The translations under genes were made by a program, and so were the position numbers. The notes under the pieces were generated by a model. The model was given only the letters and a program-made list of their open reading frames with translations. It was not told where the DNA came from and made no database searches. Positions 16,973 through 25,626 of a DNA stretch of 64,000 nt are shown piece after piece (positions within the stretch are counted from its first letter, which is position 1; each line of letters opens with the position of its first letter). Source of the DNA: Kocuria sp. cx-455 (GTDB lineage Bacteria; Actinomycetota; Actinomycetes; Actinomycetales; Micrococcaceae). Location: NCBI RefSeq assembly GCF_014698015.1, contig NZ_JACXBS010000001.1, positions 186,001-250,000 of the forward strand, in the 5' to 3' direction.

Positions 16973-18205
16973 GTGCAGATGGATATCGGGGTTCAACCGA
17001 CCTACCTCGATGTGCTGCGCCTGCCGCACTTTCTTCGCGTGCTCGTGCCAGCAGTCATAGGAAAGCTCTCGTTCGCGATGGTCTCGCTGGCGTTGTTGCT
17101 CTTGCTCCAGACCGCGTCTGCGGGATTCGCGATCTCCGGAGCTGTAGCCGGAGTGTTCGGTGTCTGTAACGTGGTTGTCGCGCCTCTGCGTGCGCGGCTT
17201 GTAGACAAGTACGGAGCACGCCGCGTTCTACCGTCTCTGGGGCTTGGCTATGCCATCAGCCTCGTCGGGCTTGTCATCCTCGTGGTGGGTGGTGCCGATT
17301 CAGTTTGGTGTCTTGTGCTCTTGGGCGCGGCAAGTGGCGTGTGTGCGCCCCCGCTCGGTGCCGTGGTCCGAGGGGTGTGGGTCCTGCTCTCACCAACGGG
17401 TGGGCATCGGGCTCGGGCCTACAGCCTGGATGCGGTCATCGAGGAGTTGGTCTTCATTATCGGACCATTACTCGTTGGGGGGTTGATGCTGTTGCCCAGC
17501 GGGCCCGTCATCGCGGTGATCGTAGCGGCCGCAGCTGGTCTCATTGGAACGCTTGGTGTTGCGGCTGGGCCGACCCCCGAACCGGTGGAACGTACCGCCC
17601 ATGGCTTCGAGTGGCGTAACTGGGTCGGTCCTTTGCGACATGTTCGATTCTGGCCGGTACTTCTCGTGCTTGCAGCGGTCGGTTTGGTTCTAGGAGCCGC
17701 GGAACTCGTTTCCACGGTTCAGGGCCGCGCAATCGGAGACGCGGGTCCCGGCGTGTTGGTCGCAGGACTTGCGGCCGGGAGTGCGGTTGGTGGGCTGGTT
17801 TACGGCTCTCGGAACTGGAAATCGTCTGCTGTGCCACGAATGGTATTTCTGGCTCTGTGCGGGCTTATTGTTCTGCTAGCGCTGGCATGGATCAGCCACT
17901 TCGGTCTGCAGCTCGCGGCTTTCGTGGTGATGGGTCTTTTCGTTTCGCCCTCACTGATTTCGGGGTATCTCGCTGCGGATGATGTTGCCCCAGCTGAAGA
18001 GCGCACCGAAGCGTCCGTCCTGATCAACACTGCAGTGAACGCCGGTGCAGCAGTGGCGATCGCACTCGGCGCAGTGTTGCTGGATGACACCGCCGTCGGC
18101 GCAGCAGCTGCTTACCTCGCGCTCGGTGGGGGAGCTCTGGTCTTTTTTGCCACTGCAACTCATGCCCTGTGCGGTCGGACGCAGGCGACATCCATGCATG
18201 GGTGA
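16973..18205 (+). CDS. MFS transporter
   Basis: About 410 residues with 12 predicted helices; LVDKYGARRVLP is the loop 2-3 signature of the major facilitator superfamily. The start is placed at GTG 16973, six bases after GAGGAG; the frame is open upstream to 16847 but that extension is Arg/Cys-rich and not membrane-like. Helix order and the loop ERTAHGFEWRNWVG suggest a drug or metabolite exporter, with no specific substrate evident. A sampled line of the gene is near 58% GC, below most neighbours, so it may have been acquired. It is convergent with the dehydrogenase at 18255. Confidence 0.72.
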   Translation: MQMDIGVQPTYLDVLRLPHFLRVLVPAVIGKLSFAMVSLALLLLLQTASAGFAISGAVAGVFGVCNVVVAPLRARLVDKYGARRVLPSLGLGYAISLVGLVILVVGGADSVWCLVLLGAASGVCAPPLGAVVRGVWVLLSPTGGHRARAYSLDAVIEELVFIIGPLLVGGLMLLPSGPVIAVIVAAAAGLIGTLGVAAGPTPEPVERTAHGFEWRNWVGPLRHVRFWPVLLVLAAVGLVLGAAELVSTVQGRAIGDAGPGVLVAGLAAGSAVGGLVYGSRNWKSSAVPRMVFLALCGLIVLLALAWISHFGLQLAAFVVMGLFVSPSLISGYLAADDVAPAEERTEASVLINTAVNAGAAVAIALGAVLLDDTAVGAAAAYLALGGGALVFFATATHALCGRTQATSMHG

Positions 18206-18254
18206 TTCATGGGGGGCCTGACCGCATGGGGTGCCCGAGCTGCAGGCTGGCCCC

Positions 18255-19133
18255 TTAGTCCTTAGGCGTCCCGCGCTCCGCGACCCACTTCTGGAACACC
18301 ACGGAATCCTGCTCGCCCAACCCCGCGTCGATGAGCTGCTGGGCGGCGTTTGCAATGGGGCCGCCCAGTACTGATTTGGTTCCGGTGGCCCGGGCTGCGT
18401 CCAAGTAGGCGGACACGTCCTTGTGCACGAAGGCCGCCTGCGCAGAGACCGAGTAGTCGCGGGCCACCAGTTTGGGGGTCTTGTCGTTCATGATCACCGA
18501 CCCCGCATAGCCGCCCTGGAGCAGATCCAACAGTTTGGCCAGATCCAGTCCGGCACGTTCGGCCACCACGCTGGCCTCGGAGAGGGCCACGATTTCTGCC
18601 GCGCAGATCAATTGATTGCAGGCCTTGGCCACCTGCCCCGACCCCAACGGCCCCAGGTGGACGGGGCGACCGCACGAGGACAGGACGTCCGAGACCAGGC
18701 CGACGGCGGCGTCGTCGCCACCCACCATGATGGACAAGTCCCCGCGCTTCGCGCCCGCCTGCCCGCCGCTGATGGGAGCGTCCACGAATTCCACACCCGT
18801 GGTGTCCCGGTGCCAGCGGGTGATGTCCACGGGGGAGACCGTGGAGCTGACTGCCAGGATCAGGCGGTCGTGGTCGGGGTCGCGCTCGCGGGCACCCTCG
18901 ACGAGTTCATCGAGCACCCCGTCAATTTCCGGGGCGCCGGGGACCAGCAGAATCACGACGTCGCACTGGCGCGCCATGTGCCGCGGCGAATCCACCGCGC
19001 GTGCCCCCTGGGCCTTGTGGAGGCTGCGATGCAGAACCACCACGTCGTGCCCGGCGTCAATGATGTGCCCGGCCATGGGCTGTCCCATGGCTCCGAGACC
19101 AATGATCCCTACGGTGTGCGGTGACGGGCTCAT
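18255..19133 (-). CDS. 3-hydroxyisobutyrate dehydrogenase-family oxidoreductase
   Basis: 292 residues from ATG 19133, which has AGGAG seven bases upstream. The NAD(P) motif is GLGAMGQPMA (12-21). The beta-hydroxyacid dehydrogenase signature DAPISGGQAGAKRGDLSIMVGG and the catalytic lysine K170 in GSGQVAKACNQ are present. Family members reduce or oxidise 3-hydroxyisobutyrate, tartronate semialdehyde, succinic semialdehyde and similar short acids; the substrate is not determined here. No valine-degradation or glyoxylate genes adjoin it. Confidence 0.82.
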   Translation of the reverse strand: MSPSPHTVGIIGLGAMGQPMAGHIIDAGHDVVVLHRSLHKAQGARAVDSPRHMARQCDVVILLVPGAPEIDGVLDELVEGARERDPDHDRLILAVSSTVSPVDITRWHRDTTGVEFVDAPISGGQAGAKRGDLSIMVGGDDAAVGLVSDVLSSCGRPVHLGPLGSGQVAKACNQLICAAEIVALSEASVVAERAGLDLAKLLDLLQGGYAGSVIMNDKTPKLVARDYSVSAQAAFVHKDVSAYLDAARATGTKSVLGGPIANAAQQLIDAGLGEQDSVVFQKWVAERGTPKD

Positions 19134-19230
19134 GTTGTGACTCCTCGCGACGGTGACGGCTGGTTCCATCATGCCGTGAAGGGCGGTGTGGGCGTCCAGG
19201 GGCGGGATTGAATAGCCCCCCAACGTGGGG

Positions 19231-19282
19231 AATTTCGGAGTTCAACTTGGAGATTTTCGGACCCAAAGTTAGAGATTTTCGG
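19231..19282. repeat. Three ATTTTCGG-type direct repeats in exact 22-bp phase
   Basis: AATTTCGG ends at 19238, and AGATTTTCGG ends at 19260 and again at 19282, so the copies are spaced exactly 22 bp. They sit in the 245-bp gap between the divergent dehydrogenase (start 19133) and the AztD gene (start 19379). Iterated sites in near-helical phase suggest cooperative protein binding. Confidence 0.45.
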
Positions 19283-19344
19283 GCCTCGAGAGAGCCTCCC
19301 GCGTCATCAGGGCGGCCAGTGCAGGACTGACTGTACGGCATATA

Positions 19345-19359
19345 TGAGAATGACAATCA
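19345..19359 (+). promoter_or_regulatory. Zur-like box overlapping the aztD promoter
   Basis: TGAGAATGACAATCA matches 12 of 15 positions of the actinobacterial Zur consensus as I recall it (TGAAAATGATTATCA). A -10-like TAAGAT lies at 19362-19367, only 12 bp before the ATG, so bound Zur would cover the core promoter and the leader would be very short. Confidence 0.5.
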
Positions 19360-19378
19360 CTTAAGATAGTGTGCTCGC

Positions 19379-20770
19379 ATGCACACCATCGAACGCAACG
19401 CCCACGAAGGGGCTCAATCGCCCATGTCCGGATCCATCAAGGCGCGCCGTCATGCGCCCATGACGATGGCCGCGATGGCCGTCGCCATACTTGCCCTCAC
19501 CGCCTGCGGGGCGGGCGGCAATGGGGAGGCGGGAGCGGCGCCGTCGTCCCCGAGTCCCAGTGAAACCGCGAGTGAGGCCGCCGCGAAGGAAGTCTCGAGC
19601 CTGACCCCGCGCGCCGTGGTGTCCTACGACGGCGGGCTGCTCACCGTGGACACCGAATCCGGCGAGGTTATCGATGACACGAAGCACGAGGGGTTCCTGC
19701 GGCTCAACAACGCGGGCGACGGGCGGCACGTGATGGTCAGCGACAGCGACGTGTTCCGGGTCCATGACGCCGGCCTGGACGCGCAAAAACACGGCGATCA
19801 CTACCACTACCGCGAATCCGCGCCCGAGCTGACCGACGTGACCTTCGATGCCCCGCACGCCGGGCACGTGGTGGTTCACAACGGCAGGACCACGCTGTTC
19901 GGTGATGGGGACGGTTCCATCAAGACCTTCGACTCCGAGGCGCTCAAGGACGGCACACCGGAGATGACGGAAACCGCCACCGAGAATCCGCACCACGGTG
20001 TGGCGCTCGAGTTGGCCGACGGCACACTGTTCACGACCCAGGGCACCGAGGACGAGCGCAACACGGTGCAGGCGCTCAATGAGGACGGTTCAGTCAAGGC
20101 CGAGACCACGGACTGCCCGGGTGTGCACGGCGAGGCCGCTGCGGAACCAGGTAAGACCACCGACACTGTGATCGTTGGCTGCGAGAACGGGCCCGTGATT
20201 TACCGCAATGGTGAATTCCACAAGGTGTCCGTGGCGGATGACTACTCGCGTTCGGGCAATCTGGCCGGCTCGGAAGAATCGCCGATCGTGCTGGGTGACT
20301 ACAAGGTGGACGAGGACGCCGAGCAGGAGCGGCCCACCCGCGTCGCGCTGTTCGACACTCGTGATGATTCACATCAGCTGGTGGACCTGGGCTCGTCCTA
20401 CTGGTTCCGCTCGCTGGCTCGCGGCCCCGAGGGAGAGGCTCTGGTGCTGACCTACGACGGCAAGCTCAACGTGATCGATGAGAAAACCGGCACGGTGGCC
20501 CAAAAGATCGACGTGATCGAGCCGTGGGAGGAGAAGGAGGACTGGCAGGAGGCCGGTCCCGCGGTCAGGGTGGCGGGTTCCAATGCGTACGTGACCGATG
20601 TGGAGGACAAGAAACTCCACGTGGTCGACCTGTCCGAGGGCAAGGTCGCCAAATCCATCGACCTTCCGGAAACCCCGGTGGAGATGGCCGTGGTGACGGG
20701 TAAGCCGGAGGCGCCGGTTGTGCGCGTTTCTCTTGGGGGTTCAAAAATGAACGGCGATCATTTAGAGTGA
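19379..20770 (+). CDS. aztD: Zinc metallochaperone AztD-like lipoprotein
   Basis: 463 residues. A basic N-terminus leads to a signal helix ending LALTAC, with the lipid cysteine at C43. A low-complexity Ser/Pro/Ala spacer follows, then a beta-propeller-like body. Histidine clusters match AztD zinc chaperones: H138/H141/H143 with D140 (KHGDHYHY), H160/H163/H167, H205/H206 (ENPHHG) and the GVHGEA motif. AztD passes zinc to the substrate-binding protein AztC of the AztABC importer. Here no aztABC genes are adjacent, so the partner importer must be elsewhere. A Zur-like box upstream supports zinc-starvation control. Confidence 0.75.
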   Translation: MHTIERNAHEGAQSPMSGSIKARRHAPMTMAAMAVAILALTACGAGGNGEAGAAPSSPSPSETASEAAAKEVSSLTPRAVVSYDGGLLTVDTESGEVIDDTKHEGFLRLNNAGDGRHVMVSDSDVFRVHDAGLDAQKHGDHYHYRESAPELTDVTFDAPHAGHVVVHNGRTTLFGDGDGSIKTFDSEALKDGTPEMTETATENPHHGVALELADGTLFTTQGTEDERNTVQALNEDGSVKAETTDCPGVHGEAAAEPGKTTDTVIVGCENGPVIYRNGEFHKVSVADDYSRSGNLAGSEESPIVLGDYKVDEDAEQERPTRVALFDTRDDSHQLVDLGSSYWFRSLARGPEGEALVLTYDGKLNVIDEKTGTVAQKIDVIEPWEEKEDWQEAGPAVRVAGSNAYVTDVEDKKLHVVDLSEGKVAKSIDLPETPVEMAVVTGKPEAPVVRVSLGGSKMNGDHLE

Positions 20771-20868
20771 TCCACACAACTTGGTGTGTCGGGCACGAGC
20801 TTCCGTGCATCACGTGACGGTGACGACACGGGCACCGTGAGACGCACTCACAAGCAGGGAGGATTTCC

Positions 20869-22302
20869 ATGACAGAGGTGCTGCAGAACTACATCAATGG
20901 TCAGTTCGTGAAGGCTCATGGGCGGGACACCATCGACATTGTGAACCCCGTCAACGCGCAGACGGTTGCGGTGGCTCCCATCTCTGATGAGCAGGATGTC
21001 AATGCCGCATTCGAGGCAGCGGTGGCCGCGGCCAAGACCTGGCGGCGGTCCACCCCGGCCGAACGTCAGGACGCGCTGCTCAACCTCGCCGAGGGCCTCC
21101 GGGAACACCGGGACGAACTCGTGGCGGCTCAGCACCGCAACACCGGTCAGCCCAAGGAGCAGATCGGTGTGGAAGAAGTGGACACGGGCATCGATAACCT
21201 TAAGTTCTTTGCCGGCGCGGCCCGAACGCTCGAGGGCAAGGCGGCCACCGAATATATGAGCGAGCACACCTCCTACGTTCGCCGTGAGCCGGTGGGCGTG
21301 GTCGCTCAGGTGACACCGTGGAACTACCCGCTGTTGATGGCCATCTGGAAGATCGGTCCGGCGCTCGCCGCGGGCAACACGATCGTGATGAAGCCCAGTG
21401 ACACCACACCGGAGTCCACCTTGGTGCTGGCCAAGATCGCCGGAGAGGTTCTCCCGGCGGGTGTGCTCAACGTGGTCCTGGGTGATGGCGGAACCGGTGC
21501 GCTCCTCACCGAGCACCCCGTGCCGGCCATGGTTTCCATCACCGGATCGGTGCGCGCGGGTCAGGCCGTGGCCAAGAGCGCCGGGGCGGGGGTCAAGCGC
21601 ACCCACCTGGAGCTGGGCGGTAAGGCGCCCGCGGTGGTTTTCGCGGATGCGGATCTGGAGCGCGCGGCAGAACAGCTGATCGGCTTCGGCACCTTCAACG
21701 CGGGTCAGGACTGCACCGCCGTCACCCGGATCCTGGTGCAGGACAGCGTTCACGACAAGTTCGTGGAGCTATTGGCTGCGGAGGCCAAGAAGGTTGCGAC
21801 CGGCAACGCGGACGAATCCAAGAATGACTACGGGCCGCTCAACAACAAGCGCCACTACGCGGACGTGTGCGGCAAGCTGGAGAACATCCCGGCTCACGCG
21901 ACCGTCGTGACCGGTGGGAAGCCGGTTGCGGGTTCAGAAGGTTTTTTCGTGGAGCCCACGGTGATTTCGGGCGTGCACCAGGACGACGTGCTCGTTCAGG
22001 AGGAAACCTTCGGTCCCGTGCTGACCGTGCAGTCGTTCTCATCCGAGGAGGAGGCAGTGGAGCTCTCCAACGACGTCCCCTACGCTCTGGCTTCCAGCGT
22101 GTGGACCTCGGACCACGGCACGGCGATGCGCGTGAGCCGCGACTTGGACTTCGGGTGCGTGTGGGTCAACACCCACGTGCTTCTCGTCTCGGAAATGCCC
22201 CACGGCGGTTTCAAATATTCCGGCCACGGCAAGGACCTGTCCCTCTACTCGGTCGAGGAATACACGCGCGTCAAGCACGTGATGCACTCGCTCGAGGTCT
22301 GA
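20869..22302 (+). CDS. Aminobutyraldehyde/betaine-type aldehyde dehydrogenase
   Basis: A 477-residue NAD(P)-dependent aldehyde dehydrogenase of full length. TPWNYPLLMAIWK, ITGSVRAG and LELGGKAP are the cofactor and general-base segments, and the nucleophile is C282 in NAGQDCTAV. The GQDC form and the flanking residues are typical of gamma-aminobutyraldehyde dehydrogenases (PatD/PuuC-like). With the neighbouring putrescine oxidase it would turn 4-aminobutanal into GABA. ATG 20869 follows AGGGAGG. It is convergent with the TetR gene (stop only 10 bp away). Confidence 0.86.
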   Translation: MTEVLQNYINGQFVKAHGRDTIDIVNPVNAQTVAVAPISDEQDVNAAFEAAVAAAKTWRRSTPAERQDALLNLAEGLREHRDELVAAQHRNTGQPKEQIGVEEVDTGIDNLKFFAGAARTLEGKAATEYMSEHTSYVRREPVGVVAQVTPWNYPLLMAIWKIGPALAAGNTIVMKPSDTTPESTLVLAKIAGEVLPAGVLNVVLGDGGTGALLTEHPVPAMVSITGSVRAGQAVAKSAGAGVKRTHLELGGKAPAVVFADADLERAAEQLIGFGTFNAGQDCTAVTRILVQDSVHDKFVELLAAEAKKVATGNADESKNDYGPLNNKRHYADVCGKLENIPAHATVVTGGKPVAGSEGFFVEPTVISGVHQDDVLVQEETFGPVLTVQSFSSEEEAVELSNDVPYALASSVWTSDHGTAMRVSRDLDFGCVWVNTHVLLVSEMPHGGFKYSGHGKDLSLYSVEEYTRVKHVMHSLEV

Positions 22303-22312
22303 GGGTCGCGTT

Positions 22313-23038
22313 CTAGTCGGCAGCGGTGCGGTCGTGCAGGGCTTGCAGAGCCAAACGGAATCCGGCCAGCAAGCTCCGCAGGCCCACATCGAAAGCGACG
22401 TCTGCCGGCGACGGCGTCCGGGGCGCCTCGGGCGCGCGGGCGGCGTTGTCCGGTACGGAACCCAGGAGGAGGTCACGGTGAGCAACGGCTGCGGAAAACA
22501 CGGGGGCGATGTCACTGAGCTCGCCGGGATCAAAGATGTTCTCGGGGGCCACGGCGTCATAGGCGGAACCGAAGACCAGGGACTCGACCGCCACGATGGT
22601 ATTGACCACCCAGGACTCGGGCCACCCGGCGCGAGTGAGGCCCGTGGCAACCTTCTCGTACATGCGCAGCGTGTGGGGGGAGTTGGCCACGGGCAGCACG
22701 GCCATCACGGGAATCAACGGGATGTTGCGTATGTAGACATCGCGGTAGGAGCGGGCCCATTGATCCAGGGCCACGTCCCAGGGCTCACTCTCGAAGGCGC
22801 CGCAATCGATGTCCTGGTTCACTCGGTCCTGGATGAGGATCATGATGTCCCGCTTGGAGCCCACATGGTTGTACAACGCGGATGCGGAGACCCCCAGCTG
22901 CTCAGCCAGCGCGGACATGGTCAGGGCCCGGTAACCCCGGCTTTGGATCAGGGCCACGGCCGCGGAGGCAATCTTGCGCTGGGTCAGCACGGGGCTCAAA
23001 GGCCTCCCTCGGCCGCGTGCGCGATCGTCCTGACTCAC
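22313..23038 (-). CDS. TetR-family regulator, probable putrescine-operon repressor
   Basis: 241 residues from GTG 23038, chosen for the AGGAGG five bases upstream; the frame continues to 23146 but that part lies in the operator region. The N-terminal basic stretch (GRGRPLSP) precedes the helix-turn-helix ALTMSALAEQLGVSASALYN. The C-terminal domain has the TetR_C form seen in GntR-like tetracycline regulators. It is divergent from putrescine oxidase, and the gap contains an ATGAAT..ATTCAT palindrome. Putrescine or 4-aminobutanal are the obvious candidate inducers. Confidence 0.83.
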   Translation of the reverse strand: MSQDDRARGRGRPLSPVLTQRKIASAAVALIQSRGYRALTMSALAEQLGVSASALYNHVGSKRDIMILIQDRVNQDIDCGAFESEPWDVALDQWARSYRDVYIRNIPLIPVMAVLPVANSPHTLRMYEKVATGLTRAGWPESWVVNTIVAVESLVFGSAYDAVAPENIFDPGELSDIAPVFSAAVAHRDLLLGSVPDNAARAPEAPRTPSPADVAFDVGLRSLLAGFRLALQALHDRTAAD

Positions 23039-23109
23039 TGATCCTCCTGATACCCCGGGCTCCACACGCGGTGACCCGCGGGGATGGACAACAACAACAG
23101 TAAACATGA

Positions 23110-23125
23110 CGTGCCGTGATGCACG
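23110..23125. promoter_or_regulatory. Inverted repeat CGTGC-N6-GCACG
   Basis: A perfect 5-bp inverted repeat with a 6-bp spacer in the gap between the TetR and putrescine oxidase genes. It is a possible second operator or leader hairpin, weaker than the palindrome just downstream. Confidence 0.3.
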
Positions 23126-23135
23126 ACAGCAATAA

Positions 23136-23150
23136 ATGAATTTCATTCAT
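23136..23150. promoter_or_regulatory. Candidate TetR operator upstream of putrescine oxidase
   Basis: ATGAAT-TTC-ATTCAT is a perfect 6-bp inverted repeat in an AT-rich stretch, 21 bp before the putrescine oxidase GTG and 98 bp from the divergent TetR start. This is a suitable position for repression of both genes. Confidence 0.5.
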
Positions 23151-23170
23151 AAAAGTGAAAGGAACACACC

Positions 23171-24631
23171 GTGTCTGACCAGCGAACCGTAGGATCCCCC
23201 GAAGCAATCGAACGCGACGTCGTCATTGTCGGCGCCGGACCCGCAGGACTCATGGCGGCCCGCCGGCTGTCCCAGGCCGGCAAATCGGTGGCCGTGCTGG
23301 AGGCCCGCGACCGCGTGGGCGGCCGCACCTGGTCCAATGTGATTGACGGCGCGTTCCTGGAAATCGGCGGCCAGTGGATCTCCCCGGACCAGACCGAGTT
23401 GCTGTCCCTCGTGGAAGAGCTGGGCCTGTCGACCTTCCAGCGATATCGCGACGGCGATTCCGTGTACATCGCCCCGGACGGCACCCGGCACACCTACACC
23501 GGCCACATGTTTCCGGCCTCGGAGACCACCAAGGCGGAGATGTCCAAGCTCATCGAGCTCATGGACGGGCTCGCCGCGGACATCGGCGCCAGGCAACCGT
23601 GGGCCCACGAGAAGGCTCGCGAGCTGGACACCGTCTCCTTCCAGGACTGGCTGCGCCAGACCAGCTCGGACGAGGAAGCGTGCAACAACATCAGCATCTT
23701 CATTGCCGGTGGCATGCTGACCAAGCCTGCTCACGCGTTCTCCGCGTTGCAGGCCATCCTCATGGCCGCCTCCGCGGGTTCCTTCTCGAACCTCGTGGAC
23801 GAGGACTTCATCCTGGACCGCCGTGTACTGGGTGGCATGCAGTCCGTGTCCATCACCATGGCCGACCAGCTGGGCGTGGATGACGGGACGGACGTCCTTT
23901 CCGGTTCCTCGGACGCCTCCGTGTTCCTCAACTCCCCGGTGCGCACCATCAACTGGGCCGGTGAGGGGGAGACCTATGACGAGCATGACCCCAACTACAC
24001 CGTGACCGTCTTCTCGGACCGGGTCAGCGTCAAGGCCAAGGACGTGGTGGTTGCGGTTCCCCCGAACCTGTATTCGCGCATGTCCTTCGAGCCGCCGCTG
24101 CCGCGGTTCCAGCACCAGATGCACCAGCACCAGTCGCTGGGCATCGTGATCAAGATCCATGCCGTGTACGAGACTCCGTTCTGGCGTGAGAAGGGCCTGT
24201 GCGGCACCGGATTCGGTGCCTACGAGCTCGCCCAGGAGGTCTACGACAACAGCAACCACGGGGACACCCGCGGCACCCTGGTCAGCTTTGTGTCGGACGA
24301 GAAAGCCGATGAACTCTTCCGCCTGCCCGCCGAGGAGCGCAAGCGCCAGATCCTGGAATCCCTGTCCCACTACCTGGGTGAAGAAGCCAAGAACCCGGTG
24401 GTCTACTACGAGTCCGACTTCGGATCCGAGGAATGGACGCGCGGTGCGTACGCGGCCTCCTACGACCTGGGCGGCCTGTCCCGCTACGGCGCCATCCAGT
24501 CCGAACCCGTGGGCCCCATTCGGTGGGCCTGCTCGGACCTCGCCGCCGAGGGCTACCAGCACGTGGACGGCGCACTGCGTCAGGGCGCTCTCGCGGCCTC
24601 CCACATTGTCGAAGCGCGGGATCGGGCATGA
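23171..24631 (+). CDS. puo: Putrescine oxidase (flavin amine oxidase)
   Basis: A 486-residue FAD amine oxidase. The ADP-binding motif VVIVGAGPAGLMAARRL, the LEARDRVGGRTWS flavin motif and the EIGGQWI segment are present. The C-terminal flavin region ends LGGLSRYGA..GPIRWACSDLAAEGYQHVDGAL. The overall sequence fits the soluble putrescine oxidases known from Kocuria rosea (Micrococcus rubens) and Rhodococcus. It oxidises putrescine with O2 to 4-aminobutanal, NH3 and H2O2. Start GTG 23171 follows AAAGGAA. It overlaps the next gene by ATGA. The aldehyde dehydrogenase upstream and permease downstream complete the pathway. Confidence 0.86.
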   Translation: MSDQRTVGSPEAIERDVVIVGAGPAGLMAARRLSQAGKSVAVLEARDRVGGRTWSNVIDGAFLEIGGQWISPDQTELLSLVEELGLSTFQRYRDGDSVYIAPDGTRHTYTGHMFPASETTKAEMSKLIELMDGLAADIGARQPWAHEKARELDTVSFQDWLRQTSSDEEACNNISIFIAGGMLTKPAHAFSALQAILMAASAGSFSNLVDEDFILDRRVLGGMQSVSITMADQLGVDDGTDVLSGSSDASVFLNSPVRTINWAGEGETYDEHDPNYTVTVFSDRVSVKAKDVVVAVPPNLYSRMSFEPPLPRFQHQMHQHQSLGIVIKIHAVYETPFWREKGLCGTGFGAYELAQEVYDNSNHGDTRGTLVSFVSDEKADELFRLPAEERKRQILESLSHYLGEEAKNPVVYYESDFGSEEWTRGAYAASYDLGGLSRYGAIQSEPVGPIRWACSDLAAEGYQHVDGALRQGALAASHIVEARDRA

Positions 24632-25626
24632 CAGCCCGGGACAACGAGCCCGGCGCCAAGGTGCCGAGCCCCGGGGCGGCGGGAACGACGTCGTCCACGG
24701 TGCGGTACCTGGTGGGCTACGGCGGTGACAAACGAAGTAGAGAGGCCGTGAAACTCGCCGCGGTCATGGCCAGGGCCTTCAACGCCCAGCTGGAGATCGT
24801 GTGCGTACTGCGCGCTGACGATCCCTACCAGCAGGTGTATCCGCCCGTGGGCGATATTTCTCCCATGCTGCGCGAGCAGGCCTCGGGGTGGCTCCGGAAG
24901 GGTCTCGAGCTCGTTCCTGACGACGTCCCAGCGCGCACCCATATCCGCACCTCACCCTCGATCGCGGGCGGTCTTCTGGACGCCGTGACCGAATTCGGTG
25001 CGGGACTGATCGTGGTCGGTGCGGCGAGCGGAAAATACACGGCCAAGTTCTCCGTGGGGCCCGTGACGGACACGCTGCTGCACCGCGCCACCGTTCCCGT
25101 GGCCCTGACGCCCCGAGGTTACAAGGGGACCGAGCCCATCACCCGCATGTACGCGGGCGTCGGATTGCGACCGGGCGCCCAACGGGTCATTGACGTGGCT
25201 AAACGCGCTGTGAAACGCACCGGTCTGGACCTGGTGTTGGTGAGCTTCTTGCCACTTGATCAGATCCATGGGGAGCCGGAGCAGGCCATCGACGCCGCGC
25301 GCGAAAAGCTTCAGGAGAACGCCGCAGAAATCGGTGTCGACCACCCCGTGAGCGTGACCGTCGCTGAGGGAAAGAACCTCAGGGAGACCGTTACCAGCAT
25401 GGACTGGGACACCGGTTCGGTGCTGTTCGTGGGCTCATCACGCCTCGCCGGAGATCGTCAGATCTTCTTGGGCAGCACCGCCGCACGCATTGTGCGGCAC
25501 CTGCCCGTTCCCATGATTGTGCTTCCCCGCGGAGCAAATGATCCGAGTGCGCCCACTGCGGACGACCGTCACGAAGGCGGCCGCGGAATGGGCGGTGCCG
25601 GACCGGATGAAGAGGAGGTGCGCTGA
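24628..25626 (+). CDS. Tandem universal stress protein within the putrescine operon
   Basis: 332 residues with two UspA folds (about 20-155 and 170-305). The first has VRYLVGYGGDKRS..AVKLAAVMA and a GAASGKYT..FSVGPV ATP-loop variant. The second has FVGSSRLAGDRQIFLGSTA, the canonical G-2x-G-9x-G-S/T pattern, so only the second domain looks fully ATP-binding. The acidic C-terminal tail is disordered. Its ATG overlaps the putrescine oxidase stop and its stop overlaps the permease ATG. This tight coupling suggests a role tied to amine import or to H2O2 produced by the oxidase. Confidence 0.8.
   Translation: MTARDNEPGAKVPSPGAAGTTSSTVRYLVGYGGDKRSREAVKLAAVMARAFNAQLEIVCVLRADDPYQQVYPPVGDISPMLREQASGWLRKGLELVPDDVPARTHIRTSPSIAGGLLDAVTEFGAGLIVVGAASGKYTAKFSVGPVTDTLLHRATVPVALTPRGYKGTEPITRMYAGVGLRPGAQRVIDVAKRAVKRTGLDLVLVSFLPLDQIHGEPEQAIDAAREKLQENAAEIGVDHPVSVTVAEGKNLRETVTSMDWDTGSVLFVGSSRLAGDRQIFLGSTAARIVRHLPVPMIVLPRGANDPSAPTADDRHEGGRGMGGAGPDEEEVR

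Noticed and set aside
19231-19282. Triple 22-bp repeats as a CRISPR remnant
   Set aside because: The repeat core is only 8-10 bp with 12-14 bp between, there are no cas genes and no palindromic repeat; a protein-binding array is more likely.
23039-23146. Longer TetR start at 23146
   Set aside because: The extra residues would be encoded by the operator region and are Val/Cys/Arg-rich; GTG 23038 has AGGAGG at correct spacing.
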